Positions 16,961-25,988 of a stretch of 64,000 bases of DNA are shown here, piece by piece. Below the pieces are notes generated by a model that made no database searches, had not been told where the DNA came from, and saw nothing but the letters and a program-made list of their open reading frames with translations. Position 1 is the first letter of the stretch. Each line of letters begins with the position of its first letter. Source of the DNA: Actinoplanes aureus (GTDB taxonomy: Bacteria > Actinomycetota > Actinomycetes > Mycobacteriales > Micromonosporaceae); assembly GCF_015704865.1 (NCBI RefSeq), contig NZ_JADQTO010000016.1, positions 62,001-126,000 on the forward strand, in the 5' to 3' direction. A program made the position numbers and the translations under genes.

Positions 16961-18171
16961 TGCCCATCGACACCCGCATCGACGGCGACCCGAAGACCAT
17001 CCGCGTCACCGCTGACTGGCTGCGCAATCGACTGGCCGGTGGTGTGGACCGGGCAGTCGACGAGTTGCACACAGCACGGGACCGGGCCGACTCGAGTTGG
17101 CAGGGTGACGCTGGCCCCGCCTTCCGTGCCCGGATGGACTCGGCGGGCCGCAAGACCGATGACCTGCGGGTCGACGTGGAACGGGCGGCGAATTCCTTCC
17201 ACGCGTATGCCGACGGTCTGGTGACGGCGCAGGCCGGGATGCGGCGTGCGCGGGGTATTGCCCGCGACGGCGGACTGGAGTTGGCAGGAGACGTCATCCT
17301 GGATCCCGGTCCTACTCCCTCTGTCAAGGAGCTTCCGGCCAGTCGGCCGGCGACACCGCAGTTGCTTCAGGCGTACGAGCAATCGGTCGCCGCGTACGAC
17401 GGCCATCAGGCGAAAGTGGCGACCTATGTGACGGCGCAACAAGAGGCGGACCGTGCCCGCCAGGACTGGGAGGCGGTGCGAATCATCGGCCGCAACGTCT
17501 GGGACGACCTGGTCGGCAAGGCACTGCTGAACGTCGGCGACTTCGCCAACGGCGCGGTCGGCGGTTTCGCCGCTCGACACACCAGCATCATGAAGGCGCA
17601 GGCCCAGGCCCTCCTGGACGAGAAGAAGCTCGCCGAGGAGCGGTACCTCAAGGCGCGTGGCGGTTCCACGGAAGCCATGCGGTACAACCGGGAGGCCTAC
17701 CAGCGCTACCTCGACGCTGACAAGTACACCCGTCAGGCGGGTTCGGTGGCCCGCCGGGTGAGCAGCAAAATCCCGATCATAGGGCTGGGCATCACCGCCG
17801 CCGGTATCGGCTACGACATCCACCAGGGAAAGCCCGCTGGTAAGGCGGTCATCAGCGGCGTCGTCGGGGCCGGCGCGGCGATCGGGGTGGGTGCCTTGAT
17901 CGGCTCGATGGCGTCGGGCGCCGCAGCCGGCGCGCTGGGCGGTCCACCCGGCATTCTCATCGGGGCCGTGGCGGGTGTCGGAGCGAGCCTGATCGCCAGC
18001 GGCGCCGCCGACTGGGCCTACGACGAGTTGTTGTCGGACGGGGTGAAGGCCACCATCGAGGAGGGCTTTACGACGGTCGGCAACGCCGTGGGCGATGCGG
18101 GTGAAGCGGTCGGGAATGCCGGCGAAGCGGTCGGCGACAGCGCCAAGAAGGTGTGGAACGCCATTTTCTGA
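16960..18171 (+). CDS. WXG-type VII effector with glycine-rich membrane region
   Basis: The 403-residue protein has an N-terminal WXG100-like four-helix module (SSWQGDAGPAF, Trp 47), a second helical segment (about 120-250), and a hydrophobic, Gly/Ala-zipper region (about 271-352) like pore-forming colicin or TspA-type toxins. A repetitive tail (about 360-403) carries GNAVGDAGEAVGNAGEAVGD and ends KKVWNAIF. There is no nuclease or other catalytic motif, so a membrane-acting effector is the best inference. It is preceded by two small type VII partners and followed by a membrane protein fit for immunity. Confidence 0.7.
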   Translation: MPIDTRIDGDPKTIRVTADWLRNRLAGGVDRAVDELHTARDRADSSWQGDAGPAFRARMDSAGRKTDDLRVDVERAANSFHAYADGLVTAQAGMRRARGIARDGGLELAGDVILDPGPTPSVKELPASRPATPQLLQAYEQSVAAYDGHQAKVATYVTAQQEADRARQDWEAVRIIGRNVWDDLVGKALLNVGDFANGAVGGFAARHTSIMKAQAQALLDEKKLAEERYLKARGGSTEAMRYNREAYQRYLDADKYTRQAGSVARRVSSKIPIIGLGITAAGIGYDIHQGKPAGKAVISGVVGAGAAIGVGALIGSMASGAAAGALGGPPGILIGAVAGVGASLIASGAADWAYDELLSDGVKATIEEGFTTVGNAVGDAGEAVGNAGEAVGDSAKKVWNAIF

Positions 18172-18181
18172 CAAGGCGGAC

Positions 18182-19009
18182 ATGATGCAGCCGACGCACG
18201 ATCCTTTCTTCAGACAGGCGGCCTCCGCCGGTCTGCCTGACAACTGGCCCCACCCGGCCCGCCCGCTGCTGCTGATGTTCGGTGGTGGCTACTTCATCCT
18301 GATGACCGCGGGCGTTCTGGCGGGGGCCGGTTGGGCGGCTTCCGCCGGCGATCCGGTCACCGCGATCCTCCTGGCTGCCGCCGCCGTCTACTTGGGTCAC
18401 CTGGCCGGGGCGACGCTGAGCCACCTTCGCTATCCCCGCCGTGGCGGGAGTCCGCCGATGCTCGGCGTCGACGACCACGCCGAACAGGGCCTGACCTTCA
18501 CGTACGCTCGGATGCCGTACTACTGGCTGTTCTCCCTGCTGGCCATGACCGTCCTCGTCCTGGTCGCCGCTGTGATCGCCACGGCCGCCAGCGGTCCTCC
18601 AGGCGGTTGGATCATGGCCGCGGTCGCTACGGCCGCGATCGCCTACCTGGTCTGGTACATCGCCGGGGTGCTGCACCGTGCGCCCGGGCGGGTCGTCCTG
18701 ACTCCGGCCGGCATCTATCACCGTTCCCTGGCAGCCGAGTACTTCACGCCGTGGGACGCCGTCTACGACGTCGAGGTGGCCACCGACCAACCCATGATCG
18801 TCATCAAGGCGTATCCCTCGCCGCGTGCTCGGCAGAACCGTTTCGCCGGCCGTCGGAACAGGTTCGAGGAGCAGTTCCTGCCCTTCCTCGTCATCGGGGC
18901 CTATTGGCTCGGCGCGAACGCCCGGCCGACCTACCAAGCGCTCGATCACTACCTACGGCACCCGGAGCAGCGGACCGTGCTGAACTCGACCGCAGCCTTG
19001 AACACCTGA
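18182..19009 (+). CDS. Four-helix membrane protein, candidate immunity protein
   Basis: ATG 18182 or 18185 lies ten bases after the effector stop, after AAGGCGGA. The 275-residue protein has two pairs of transmembrane helices (about 28-75 and 115-165) and a cytoplasmic beta-rich C-terminal domain (GRVVLTPAGIYHRSLAAEYF) resembling a PH-like fold. No family was recognised. Position after a probable membrane-disrupting effector makes immunity likely, but this is inference. Confidence 0.6.
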   Translation: MMQPTHDPFFRQAASAGLPDNWPHPARPLLLMFGGGYFILMTAGVLAGAGWAASAGDPVTAILLAAAAVYLGHLAGATLSHLRYPRRGGSPPMLGVDDHAEQGLTFTYARMPYYWLFSLLAMTVLVLVAAVIATAASGPPGGWIMAAVATAAIAYLVWYIAGVLHRAPGRVVLTPAGIYHRSLAAEYFTPWDAVYDVEVATDQPMIVIKAYPSPRARQNRFAGRRNRFEEQFLPFLVIGAYWLGANARPTYQALDHYLRHPEQRTVLNSTAALNT

Positions 19010-19013
19010 ACGC

Positions 19014-19330
19014 TGCTGGCCTTTCTGTCGGTCAGGTCGAGGATGTCAGGGACGGCGTCCAGCACGGTGACCTCCACCAGGGCGCCGTCGCGGTCACCGG
19101 CCGGCCGGGACGGAGCACCCACCTCGCCAGCGCGCGGGCCCGCTCGGCCATCAGGCAGGCGCGGGCGAGGTGTGGGTATTCCTCGTTCAACTCGTTCTCG
19201 AACCGGTGGAACGCGCCGCGGCCGTTGATCGCGCGGGCAAGCCGCCGGGCTGCTCGATCGTCGCTGACGAGGTCGATGAAGCCCGCCACGTCCGGATACC
19301 AGACGTACGACGGCAGGGCCGGATCACGGG
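19014..19330 (-). pseudogene. UPF0158 family remnant
   Basis: The minus strand reads YVWYPDVAGFIDLVSDDRAA then RRLARAINGRGAFHRFENEL, the diagnostic core of UPF0158 proteins. After about position 19128 the sequence continues in another frame (ALVEVTVLDAVPDILDLTD), so there is a frameshift, and the N-terminal part is unclear. I treat it as a decayed copy. Confidence 0.55.
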
Positions 19331-19576
19331 TCCGGCGAGTATCACTGTGGCTGACCCTGGCCGTGCCTTGGGGGCCGGGTGCCGGGGTCGGACCCGTGGT
19401 CAGTTTCAGTATTTTGGCATCATTTCGTCGCGATACAGGGAGAATGTTCCGTGGCGTCGGACTCGGGTGCCCGCAGCATGCCGAGATCCAAGCATCAGCC
19501 GACTGTCTTTTGTGAGAACAAAGAACCTTCACATACCGGCCGAAGCGTGGTCGGAACAACGGCCACGGAGGGCCTC

Positions 19577-20389
19577 ATGCGCGCTGCGACAGACCCGGAA
19601 GCGCCGCATCCGCTTCTGATATCGGGCGCAGCGACGTCCAGCGCGACGGACCGAGTATGGCCCGGGAGCCAATCGGCCGACGGGCTCGATCTGGAAGTCA
19701 TCGTCCCGGCATACAACGAAGAGTTCCGTATCGGCCCGACGTTGCTTGCGCTCGCGGGTCACCTTTCCGCCATGCCGATCTCGGGGGCCATCAGAGTCAT
19801 CGACAACGGCAGTTCGGATCGCACCGCCGAAGTCGTCGATCCGCTCAGCACGGCGAATGTGCCGATCACTGTGTCGGGCTGCTCCCGGCGCGGTAAAGGC
19901 GCCGCCGTACGGCGAGGGGTGCTGACCAGCCGGGCGCGGTGGGTGGGATTCTGTGACGCGGATCTTGCTACCGCCCCCACCGCGATCGATGACGTGGTCA
20001 GCCTGCTGGCCGACGGCTGGCAGGTCGTGATCGGGTCCCGGCGGCACTCGAGTTCCAGGGTGACCATGCGGCAACCGCTGGTCCGGCGATTCGGTGGGAC
20101 AGCGTTTCGCATGGTTTCCCGCCGATACGTCGGTGACCTCACCGACACCCAATGCGGATTCAAGTTCTTCGAAGGAATGGCTGCCCGGCGTCTGTTCTCC
20201 ACTGTGACGCTCACCGGTTTCGCGTTCGACCTCGAAGTCCTTGCGAAGGCCCGCAGGATGGGGTTGTCGATCATCGAGTTGGGCGTCGAATGGAACGACC
20301 GGTCGGGAAGTACGTTCGCGCCGTTGCGCGACAGTGTCGAGGTGGCCCGGGAACTCTGGCTGCTGCACCGCAGCATGACCGAGCGTTGA
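19577..20389 (+). CDS. GT2 glycosyltransferase (dolichol-phosphate mannosyltransferase-like)
   Basis: ATG 19577 has GGAGG at 19567-19571. The 270-residue protein has a GT-A fold with LEVIVPAYNEEFRIGPTLLA at the start, the DNGSSD motif, the metal-binding GFCDADLAT, and a DTQCGFKFF segment, as in polyprenyl-phosphate mannosyl/glucosyltransferases. It would load a sugar on a lipid carrier at the inner membrane face, as donor for the GT39-type enzyme in the same locus. It is the first gene of the glycan run. Confidence 0.88.
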   Translation: MRAATDPEAPHPLLISGAATSSATDRVWPGSQSADGLDLEVIVPAYNEEFRIGPTLLALAGHLSAMPISGAIRVIDNGSSDRTAEVVDPLSTANVPITVSGCSRRGKGAAVRRGVLTSRARWVGFCDADLATAPTAIDDVVSLLADGWQVVIGSRRHSSSRVTMRQPLVRRFGGTAFRMVSRRYVGDLTDTQCGFKFFEGMAARRLFSTVTLTGFAFDLEVLAKARRMGLSIIELGVEWNDRSGSTFAPLRDSVEVARELWLLHRSMTER

Positions 20390-20435
20390 GCCGATCGAAT
20401 CCTTCCGACTTACTGAGAAAGATGATTCAGAAAAC

Positions 20436-21869
20436 ATGTCCCATGTGGTCATCTGCAACTGGCGCGACAGCGGGCACCCCTTGGCCGGCGGTGCCGAATT
20501 GTATTGTGAACGCGTTGCTGAGCACCTGACCCGGAACGGGCATGAGGTCACGCTGCTCACCTCTGGTTTCAAGGGTGCGACGCCCGTCGAGGAGGCCACG
20601 TTCGGCCGGATCGTTCGACGGGGCGGAAGGTTCACCGTCTATTTTCATACCCTGGTGTGGCTGAGGCGTCATCGCCGCCAATTTGACGCCGTGATCGATT
20701 CCCAGAACGGTATTCCGTTCTTCTCGCCGCTGGCCACCGGGCGGCGCAAGCCGGTCGCCCTGCTTATCCATCACGTGCATCAGCATCAGTTCACGCTCTA
20801 TTTCCCGCGGCCGGTGAGCCTGCTCGGGCAGTGGCTTGAACGCACGGTCAGTCGCTGGGTTTACGGGCGGCGAGCCGTCTGCGTGGTGTCACCCTCCTCG
20901 CGCGCCGAGGTGCGCCGGCTGCTGCGATTCGCCGGACCGGTGTTCATAACCGCATGCGGGCAGGATCGGGCCGACAACCCGGTCCGCGTACTGCGGGACG
21001 TGCATCCGCGCATCGTCTTCGTGGGCCGGCTGGTGAACCACAAGCGGGTCGATCTGCTCGTTCGGGCATTCGCCGAGGTGATGAGCCGGGTCGAGGATCT
21101 GCGGCTCGACATCGTCGGAAGCGGGCCGGAACTGCCGGCGTTGCGTACTCTCGCCGATCAGCTGCAAGTGGGTGAACGGATCTGCTTCCACGGTCGAGTG
21201 AGCGACCAGCGTCGTGACAACCTTCTGGACCAGGCGTGGATGACCGTCGGCACCTCGGTCGGCGAAGGCTGGGGACTGTCGGTGATGGAGGCGGCCGCAC
21301 GCGGTGTCCCCGCGGTCGCCCTGCGGGTGTCAGGTCTGCAGGACTCGGTGATCGACGGAGTCACCGGCTGGTTGGTGAACGATCCCGTGGACCTGCCCAC
21401 CGCCATCGTGAACGCGGTGGCGTCACTCCGTGAGGACGCCACCGCTCGATCCATGGCTGACGCGTGCCGGCGATGGTCCGACAGGTTCAGCTGGCAGGCG
21501 ACCGCCGACAGGCTGCTCGCGGTGCTGACCGCCGAGCGCGCGCGCCTGCACGACGGCAGTGTCGCCCGGCGCGCTGAGCACGTGAGCGACGCGGCAACGA
21601 TCGTCGACCTCGACCCGGTCGGCCTTCGCACCGCGGATCTGTCCGTGCTGCCGGGCACCGACCAGATTGATCTGGGAGCCGACACCGCGCGTCTGCTCCT
21701 GCTCGGCGCGGACGAGGAGGACGCCCGAGCACGGCTGACGCAGATGGGGGTCCCCACGGCCACCATCCGAGACTGTCGCCTGGCTCGCCCGAACGAGTTG
21801 CTGGGCTGGGCCTCCAGCGTCGCGGATCTGTCGCTCACCGGGGCCGACGGGGAAAGCGGATCGTCGTGA
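20436..21869 (+). CDS. GT4 family glycosyltransferase with C-terminal extension
   Basis: The 477-residue protein has an N-terminal acceptor domain (GHPLAGGAELYCERVAEHL) and a donor domain with IVFVGRLVNHKRVDLLVRAF and the E-x7-E region EGWGLSVMEAAARGVPAVAL. The last 100 residues (after about 375) form an extra Asp/Leu-rich domain unlike standard GT4 enzymes; it may be a partner-binding module. The ribosome site is weak. It overlaps the next gene by GTGA. Confidence 0.88.
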   Translation: MSHVVICNWRDSGHPLAGGAELYCERVAEHLTRNGHEVTLLTSGFKGATPVEEATFGRIVRRGGRFTVYFHTLVWLRRHRRQFDAVIDSQNGIPFFSPLATGRRKPVALLIHHVHQHQFTLYFPRPVSLLGQWLERTVSRWVYGRRAVCVVSPSSRAEVRRLLRFAGPVFITACGQDRADNPVRVLRDVHPRIVFVGRLVNHKRVDLLVRAFAEVMSRVEDLRLDIVGSGPELPALRTLADQLQVGERICFHGRVSDQRRDNLLDQAWMTVGTSVGEGWGLSVMEAAARGVPAVALRVSGLQDSVIDGVTGWLVNDPVDLPTAIVNAVASLREDATARSMADACRRWSDRFSWQATADRLLAVLTAERARLHDGSVARRAEHVSDAATIVDLDPVGLRTADLSVLPGTDQIDLGADTARLLLLGADEEDARARLTQMGVPTATIRDCRLARPNELLGWASSVADLSLTGADGESGSS

Positions 21870-23002
21870 CGCGCCTTCGCCGCGCCGAACGCATGAGCAT
21901 TTTGCACCTAGGCTACGAAGACAAGGATCAGCCCGGTTCCGGCGGTGGCTCGATCCGCACGCACCAGATCAATCGGCAGCTTGCCCGGCGCCATGACCTC
22001 ACCGTTCTGACCGCCGGCTGGCCGGGTGCCTGTGACCGGATCGAAGACGGCGTCCGCTACGTACACCTGGGATCCGGGCGTACCCGCGCGCGGGCGATCT
22101 CGTATTTCCTGCGCGCCACGCGCCAAGCGCACCGTTCCACGGCGCACCTGATCGTCGAGGACTTCGGCGCGCCGGTCGGCACGGTCGGCATTCCTCGGTT
22201 TACCTCGGTCCCCGTCATCGCGATGGTGCAATGGATGTTCGCCGCTGAGATGACGGCGAAGTACCGGCTCCCCTTCCAGCTCATCGAGCGGTGGGGAGTA
22301 CGGCAGCACCGGCACTTCATCGCCGTCTCCGACGATCTCGCCGCCGACATCACCGGCCGCCATCCCGGCGCCGAGGTGCAGGTCGTACCAAACGGTGTGG
22401 AGTCCGAGGCGTTCCTGACCCCGGCCGACATCGGCAGATTCGGTAGCCCGTCGGCTCCGCTGGTCTATCTCGGCCGGCTGGATACCACGCAGAAGGGCAT
22501 CGACGTCCTGATCCGGGCGCTTGCCTCGATCCCCGACCGGCCGCTGCACATCGCCGGTGACGGGTCGGACCATGACAAACTGCGTCGGCTGGCCTCCGCC
22601 ATGGGGGTGGCCGACCGGATCCGTTGGCTCGGCCGGGTCGACGGCGACCGCAAGTACGCCCTGCTGGCGTCGGCCGCCGCGGTGATCGTCCCGTCGCGGT
22701 TCGAGACGTTCGGCATGGTCGCCGTCGAGGCCGCTGCCACCGGGACCCCGGTCATCGGCTCCGACATCGCCTGCCTGCGCAACGTCATCACCGACGAGAC
22801 CGGGGTACGGGTCCCGCCCGGTGACGTCGGTGCGCTGGCCGAGGCCGTCACCCGGCTGCTGGCCGATTCGGAACGGGCGGCGCGGCTCGGAGCGGCCGGC
22901 CGCGCCTTCGCCAGCCAGTTCGACTGGCAAACCATCGCGGCACGGCAGGAAGCCATTTACCGTCGCGTCGCTTTCGCGAGGTACGACGGAGGTAAGCCAT
23001 GA
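21866..23002 (+). CDS. GT4 family glycosyltransferase
   Basis: The start is taken as GTG 21866, overlapping the previous stop; ATG 21893 is an alternative. The 378-residue enzyme has a Gly-rich N-terminal loop (QPGSGGGSIRTHQIN), the donor-site LVYLGRLDTTQKGIDVLIRA and VPSRFETFGMVAVEAAATG. It is a clear paralogue of the GT4 at 27674 (shared KYR-PF-L-ERW and VPSRFETF blocks). It overlaps the GT39-type gene by ATGA. Confidence 0.9.
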   Translation: MTRLRRAERMSILHLGYEDKDQPGSGGGSIRTHQINRQLARRHDLTVLTAGWPGACDRIEDGVRYVHLGSGRTRARAISYFLRATRQAHRSTAHLIVEDFGAPVGTVGIPRFTSVPVIAMVQWMFAAEMTAKYRLPFQLIERWGVRQHRHFIAVSDDLAADITGRHPGAEVQVVPNGVESEAFLTPADIGRFGSPSAPLVYLGRLDTTQKGIDVLIRALASIPDRPLHIAGDGSDHDKLRRLASAMGVADRIRWLGRVDGDRKYALLASAAAVIVPSRFETFGMVAVEAAATGTPVIGSDIACLRNVITDETGVRVPPGDVGALAEAVTRLLADSERAARLGAAGRAFASQFDWQTIAARQEAIYRRVAFARYDGGKP

Positions 23003-24540
23003 TCACCGAAAACCTCGGCATGGCACGTCGTACCGAGCCCGCGCCGCCGACCGCCGGCCCGGGGCGGCGGTCGCGTACGCGTACCGGGCTCACCGTGGCC
23101 GCCGCGGTCGCCGTCGTACTCGCGCTGCGCCTTGTCGGCCTGACGACCAGCTATGACATCTTCGTCGACGAACATTTCTACGCCGCTCTCGGACGGTCGG
23201 TGGCCGCCGGACATCTGCTGCCGGACAACGCAGGACAACCGTTTCTGTTGCATCCACCCGGCTTCTTCTGGCTCGAGGCCCTCTGGTCGACGATCGTGCC
23301 GATCGACGGTGGCGCGGACCGCGCCGTCTATCTCATGCGGGCGCTACAGGAGGTGATGGCCGCCGCGTCCGCCGTCCTGATCTTCTTCCTGGCACACCGC
23401 CTGGCCGGGTTCCGGGCCGCGGTGGCCGCTACCGCCCTGTTCGCCATCGACGCCTACATACTTCGGCAGAACGCGCGGGTGCTGCTGGAGACCACGGCGC
23501 TGACCTTCGTGCTGGCCGGCTATCTCCAGCTGGTACGGCTCGTACAGGGTGCGCCGGGTCGTGGCCGGAGCGGCGTCTTGTGCGGTGTGTGCTTCGGCGC
23601 CGCGGTCCTCACGAAGGACATGGCAGTGCTGATCACCACGGTGCCGCTGCTGCTGATGGCGGTGACGGGCTGGTGCGGGGTACGGCGGCAGGCGATCGTC
23701 GCCGCCGCCGCGGTCCCAGCACTCTACGTCACCTATTCGGTCGTGGTCGTGGTCAGCGGCCACGGCGCTGCTCTCTGGACGGCGAAGACCTCCGGATTCG
23801 CACGCCTGCTGGGCACACACATCACCACGGGTTTCAACGCGCCGCATTCACCGTCGCTGAGTCACGTGATGTGGTCCCAGCTGCTGGAGTTCGGCGGGAG
23901 CTATGCCCTGATCGGAGCCGGGACACTGGCCGGGTTGTGGTTGCTGGTACGTCCCGTCACACCGGCCCACCGTGTCCTCGGCCTGTTCACGAGTTCGGCC
24001 GCCTTCATGGTCGCCTACGACACGGCATTCGGCACGATCGAGGAACACTTCCTGTACTACCTGGCCGTACCGGCCCTCATCAGCGCCGTCGTAGCCGGTG
24101 CCGAGCTGTCGCGACGCGTCCCGCGGCTCACCGCCACGACGCCACTGCTGACCGGCATCCTGGTCTTGCTCCTCGCCCTCGACGCAACCGCCTGGGTCCG
24201 TCTGCGGTCCACCCCCGACAACGGGCACAGCGAGGCGATGAAGTGGCTACTGGCACACGCCCCTGCCGGATCGCGCGTGGCCTGGGTCGCGGGCCAGACC
24301 GAGCTCAGCCTGCTGGGTACCGACTTGGTGCCGGTTCCACTCGGTGCCCCGTCCACCATGGCCAGCGAGGGAGTGAGTTACCTGGTCACGTTGGAGAAGC
24401 TCGTGGACGAGGGCTACACCTTCACGACCCCGCGCCATGTCGACTGGTACGCCCAGCACGGCACCAAGGTCTTCTCCAAGACCGGACGATCGTACGGTGA
24501 AGTCGCTATTTATCAGACCATCGACCGGAATCTCTGGTGA
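22999..24540 (+). CDS. GT39/ArnT-like membrane glycosyltransferase
   Basis: The 513-residue protein has about eleven membrane helices. The first extracytoplasmic loop carries the acidic DIFVDEHFYAALGRS motif expected for the catalytic Asp-Glu of PMT/ArnT-type (GT-C) enzymes, followed by LLHPPGFFWLEALW. Such enzymes use polyprenyl-phosphate sugars outside the membrane, matching the GT2 upstream. Overlaps on both sides (ATGA, GTGA) place it firmly in the operon. Confidence 0.85.
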   Translation: MITENLGMARRTEPAPPTAGPGRRSRTRTGLTVAAAVAVVLALRLVGLTTSYDIFVDEHFYAALGRSVAAGHLLPDNAGQPFLLHPPGFFWLEALWSTIVPIDGGADRAVYLMRALQEVMAAASAVLIFFLAHRLAGFRAAVAATALFAIDAYILRQNARVLLETTALTFVLAGYLQLVRLVQGAPGRGRSGVLCGVCFGAAVLTKDMAVLITTVPLLLMAVTGWCGVRRQAIVAAAAVPALYVTYSVVVVVSGHGAALWTAKTSGFARLLGTHITTGFNAPHSPSLSHVMWSQLLEFGGSYALIGAGTLAGLWLLVRPVTPAHRVLGLFTSSAAFMVAYDTAFGTIEEHFLYYLAVPALISAVVAGAELSRRVPRLTATTPLLTGILVLLLALDATAWVRLRSTPDNGHSEAMKWLLAHAPAGSRVAWVAGQTELSLLGTDLVPVPLGAPSTMASEGVSYLVTLEKLVDEGYTFTTPRHVDWYAQHGTKVFSKTGRSYGEVAIYQTIDRNLW

Positions 24541-25988
24541 AGCGCACCGGGTGGCTGGTGCTGGCGGGATCTCTCGCCACCGGGCTGCTCAACTACGGGT
24601 ACACCGTCACCCTGATTTTTCTGCTGCGCCCGGCCGACTTCGCCAAGGTTGCCTCGATCTCCTCGTTGCTCCTGCTGGTCGGCACCGCCGCCTCGGCAAC
24701 GATCCCCTGGGTGCTCGCCCGCGAGATCTGCAATTCGGCGCACTCGGCTGACCGGCGGCGGCATGCGGTCGGCTTCGCGCTAACCACTTCGGCACTCGCG
24801 GGCATTGCCGCCGCTGCGGTGTTGTGGCTGGTGGAGGCCGCCTACGCGGACACTTCCCTGATCCTGCTGTCCGCCGTCAGCTGCCTGAGCATCTTCGTGA
24901 CCGCCGCCGGTGCCGGATACCTTCAGGGCCGGCAGCGCCTGGCTGAGCTCACCATGTACCGCCTCGCCGAGGTCGCCGCCAAGATCGTCATTGGCCTCGG
25001 CGGCGCGGCGCTCGCCGGATCCGCCACGGCCGGAGTGGCCGGTATGGCGACCGGCTCAACGCTGTGCGCCTGCTGGGCTCTGTGGATCATGCGATCTGAC
25101 ATCGGACGGCGGGGTCGCGGCCAGGCCGGCGACCGCACCCTCTGGCGTGACGCGATAGGAATCGGCGCCGTCCAGTGCCTCTGCTCCCTGGTCCAGGCCG
25201 CGGACGTCATCGTCCTCAGCCTGAGCGTCGGCGCCACCCCGGCCGCCGCCGGCTACCAAGGGCTGATGGTGCTCGGCCGCATTCCGCTCTTCGTGTCCAC
25301 CGCGTTGTCGGTCATCGCGTTTCCCCGGCTGGCCGCCGACGACATCACCGAGTACGAGGCCCGGCGAGTCACTCGCGAGACACTCGCGCTCTACCTGGTG
25401 CTGTCCGGCCTCGTCGTCGTCGCACTGGCGGCTCTGCCGCGTTCGATCCTCGCCATGATCCTGCCCGCGCACTACGCCAAGTTCCACGCCCTGCTGCTCC
25501 CCTTGGCCCTCGCCGGCGCACTCGCGGGCCTGCTCAGCCTGGCCACCACCTTTCTCCAAGCAGCCGGACGATACCGCGCGGCCATCATCGTCCTGGCCAT
25601 CAGCGCCGTCGCCGCGGCAGCCGCCCTCACCGCGGCTTCGGGTGACCTCCGGGTCTTCGCCTGGACTTCGGCAAGCACGACTGCGGCTACCGCGCTCGTG
25701 ACGATGATTCTCGTGGCGCCGCGCCGGCCGGCCTCCTCGGTGGGCACCGGTCACGCGGTCGAGGGGCAGGTCACCGCCGGCTCGCGAGATACGCGGGTCC
25801 TGCGACCGGCCGCTGCGGCAACGAAGGCAGCACCGGCGAATCGGTCCTCGCCAGCCTCGGTGACGACATCGAACCCGGCACCGTGGCCCCACGGCTCGCC
25901 GGTGGCGGGACAGCACAGCAGTGCCACACCCGCCACCGGCGCCGTATCCGGGCGGTGCCGCCCGGCTAACTGGTCTGCATCGCGGTGA
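24537..25988 (+). CDS. Polysaccharide flippase (Wzx/MATE-like)
   Basis: The 483-residue protein starts at GTG 24537, overlapping the previous stop. It has about twelve to fourteen membrane helices with the polysaccharide-synthesis (MOP superfamily) pattern, ending near residue 400 with a polar, Ser/Pro/Thr-rich cytoplasmic tail. It would flip lipid-linked glycan precursors. The last 23 bases overlap the 3' end of the convergent secreted-protein gene. Confidence 0.85.
   Translation: MKRTGWLVLAGSLATGLLNYGYTVTLIFLLRPADFAKVASISSLLLLVGTAASATIPWVLAREICNSAHSADRRRHAVGFALTTSALAGIAAAAVLWLVEAAYADTSLILLSAVSCLSIFVTAAGAGYLQGRQRLAELTMYRLAEVAAKIVIGLGGAALAGSATAGVAGMATGSTLCACWALWIMRSDIGRRGRGQAGDRTLWRDAIGIGAVQCLCSLVQAADVIVLSLSVGATPAAAGYQGLMVLGRIPLFVSTALSVIAFPRLAADDITEYEARRVTRETLALYLVLSGLVVVALAALPRSILAMILPAHYAKFHALLLPLALAGALAGLLSLATTFLQAAGRYRAAIIVLAISAVAAAAALTAASGDLRVFAWTSASTTAATALVTMILVAPRRPASSVGTGHAVEGQVTAGSRDTRVLRPAAAATKAAPANRSSPASVTTSNPAPWPHGSPVAGQHSSATPATGAVSGRCRPANWSASR

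Noticed and set aside
13159-19330. Complete integrated element with attL and attR
   Set aside because: No second copy of the tRNA 3' end was seen in the window, and the integrase, excisionase and Rep genes are all fragments.
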